DNA of 37,936 nt from a virus, in IMG/VR virus record IMGVR_UViG_3300028610_001008, positions 1 to 37,936 of that record; one strand, given 5' to 3'. The translations under genes were made by a program, and so were the position numbers. Shown here piece by piece: positions 37,850-37,936 of this stretch (position 1 is its first letter; each line of letters begins with the position of its first letter). The notes below the pieces were generated by a model. The model was not told the origin of the DNA and made no database searches. It saw nothing but the letters and a program-made list of their open reading frames with translations.

Positions 37850-37936
37850 ATACATAAAAGCTAGGGCGGATAGAGAACGGGATTCTATCTCGGCTATTCT
37901 TAATGACATAATTGATGATTATATGATAAACAACGG
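37785..37936 (+). CDS. Ribbon-helix-helix protein, 5' part (continues at 145-166)
   Basis: The proper start, ATG 37785 with AGGGAGGA upstream, adds four residues (MKGI) before the internal ATG at 37797. The window end interrupts it; after closure, the remaining codons are 145-166. See the entry at 5-166 for fold and role. Confidence 0.75.
   Translation, partial: MKGIMNIRAKRVSFILKREQYEYIKARADRERDSISAILNDIIDDYMINN
37793..37936. repeat. Terminal direct repeat, right copy
   Basis: Identical to 1-144; shows circular closure of the assembly. Confidence 0.97.

Overview
The window is a complete, circularly closed genome of a small lytic podovirus (T7-like virion architecture), about 37.8 kb. The first and last 144 bases are identical (1-144 = 37793-37936) and the repeat lies inside a coding gene, so the ends are an arbitrary cut in a circular or circularly permuted map. 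The DNA is AT-rich. sigma70-type promoters, AGGAGG ribosome sites and several Sec signal peptides suggest a Gram-negative host using the host RNA polymerase. I see no phage RNA polymerase, DNA polymerase, integrase or recognisable endolysin.

Layout. (1) Plus strand, 31294 to 37936, continuing through the junction to 1977: a long early operon of tightly overlapping small genes (SpoVG-like, ChlI C-terminal-like, YopX family, DUF3850, many one-helix membrane proteins, two ribbon-helix-helix proteins), ending in a SNF2-type helicase and a VRR-NUC nuclease. A tRNA-like RNA with its own promoter sits at 36451-36571. (2) Plus strand, 1974-6954: a second promoter starts a DUF1599 gene, an unknown gene and a possible ssDNA-binding protein, then two terminator-like hairpins, then a PrimPol-PriCT-VapE replication protein and small genes. 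(3) Minus strand, 29918 down to 6951: the late operon: terminase small subunit, two paralogous Zn-knuckle proteins, terminase large subunit, a Pro-rich connector-associated protein, GNAT protein, portal, Bbp19-like protein, scaffold, major capsid, decoration-like protein, tail tubular proteins A and B, three internal virion proteins, tail fibre, four consecutive proteins with Sec signal peptides, then many tiny membrane and very basic proteins. (4) 29919-31293: a 1.4-kb divergent control region without convincing genes, holding promoters, a small structured RNA with its own terminator, a 28-bp palindrome, five 10-bp iterons, 16-mer repeats, an AT-rich stretch, a 66-bp tandem repeat and a C-rich tract. 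It is the likely replication origin.

How it works together (inference): host RNA polymerase reads the early and late promoters. Three operon-leading genes have their ATG exactly 7 nt after a consensus -10 box and no ribosome site, so they look leaderless. Replication probably relies on the host polymerase, loaded by the VapE-type ATPase, whose fused PrimPol domain has lost every catalytic motif residue that I can align. The late genes build a T7-like particle. The most unusual parts are the leaderless promoter family, the small RNA beside the terminase operon, the exported fibre-like module with its own promoter, and three consecutive tiny basic proteins.
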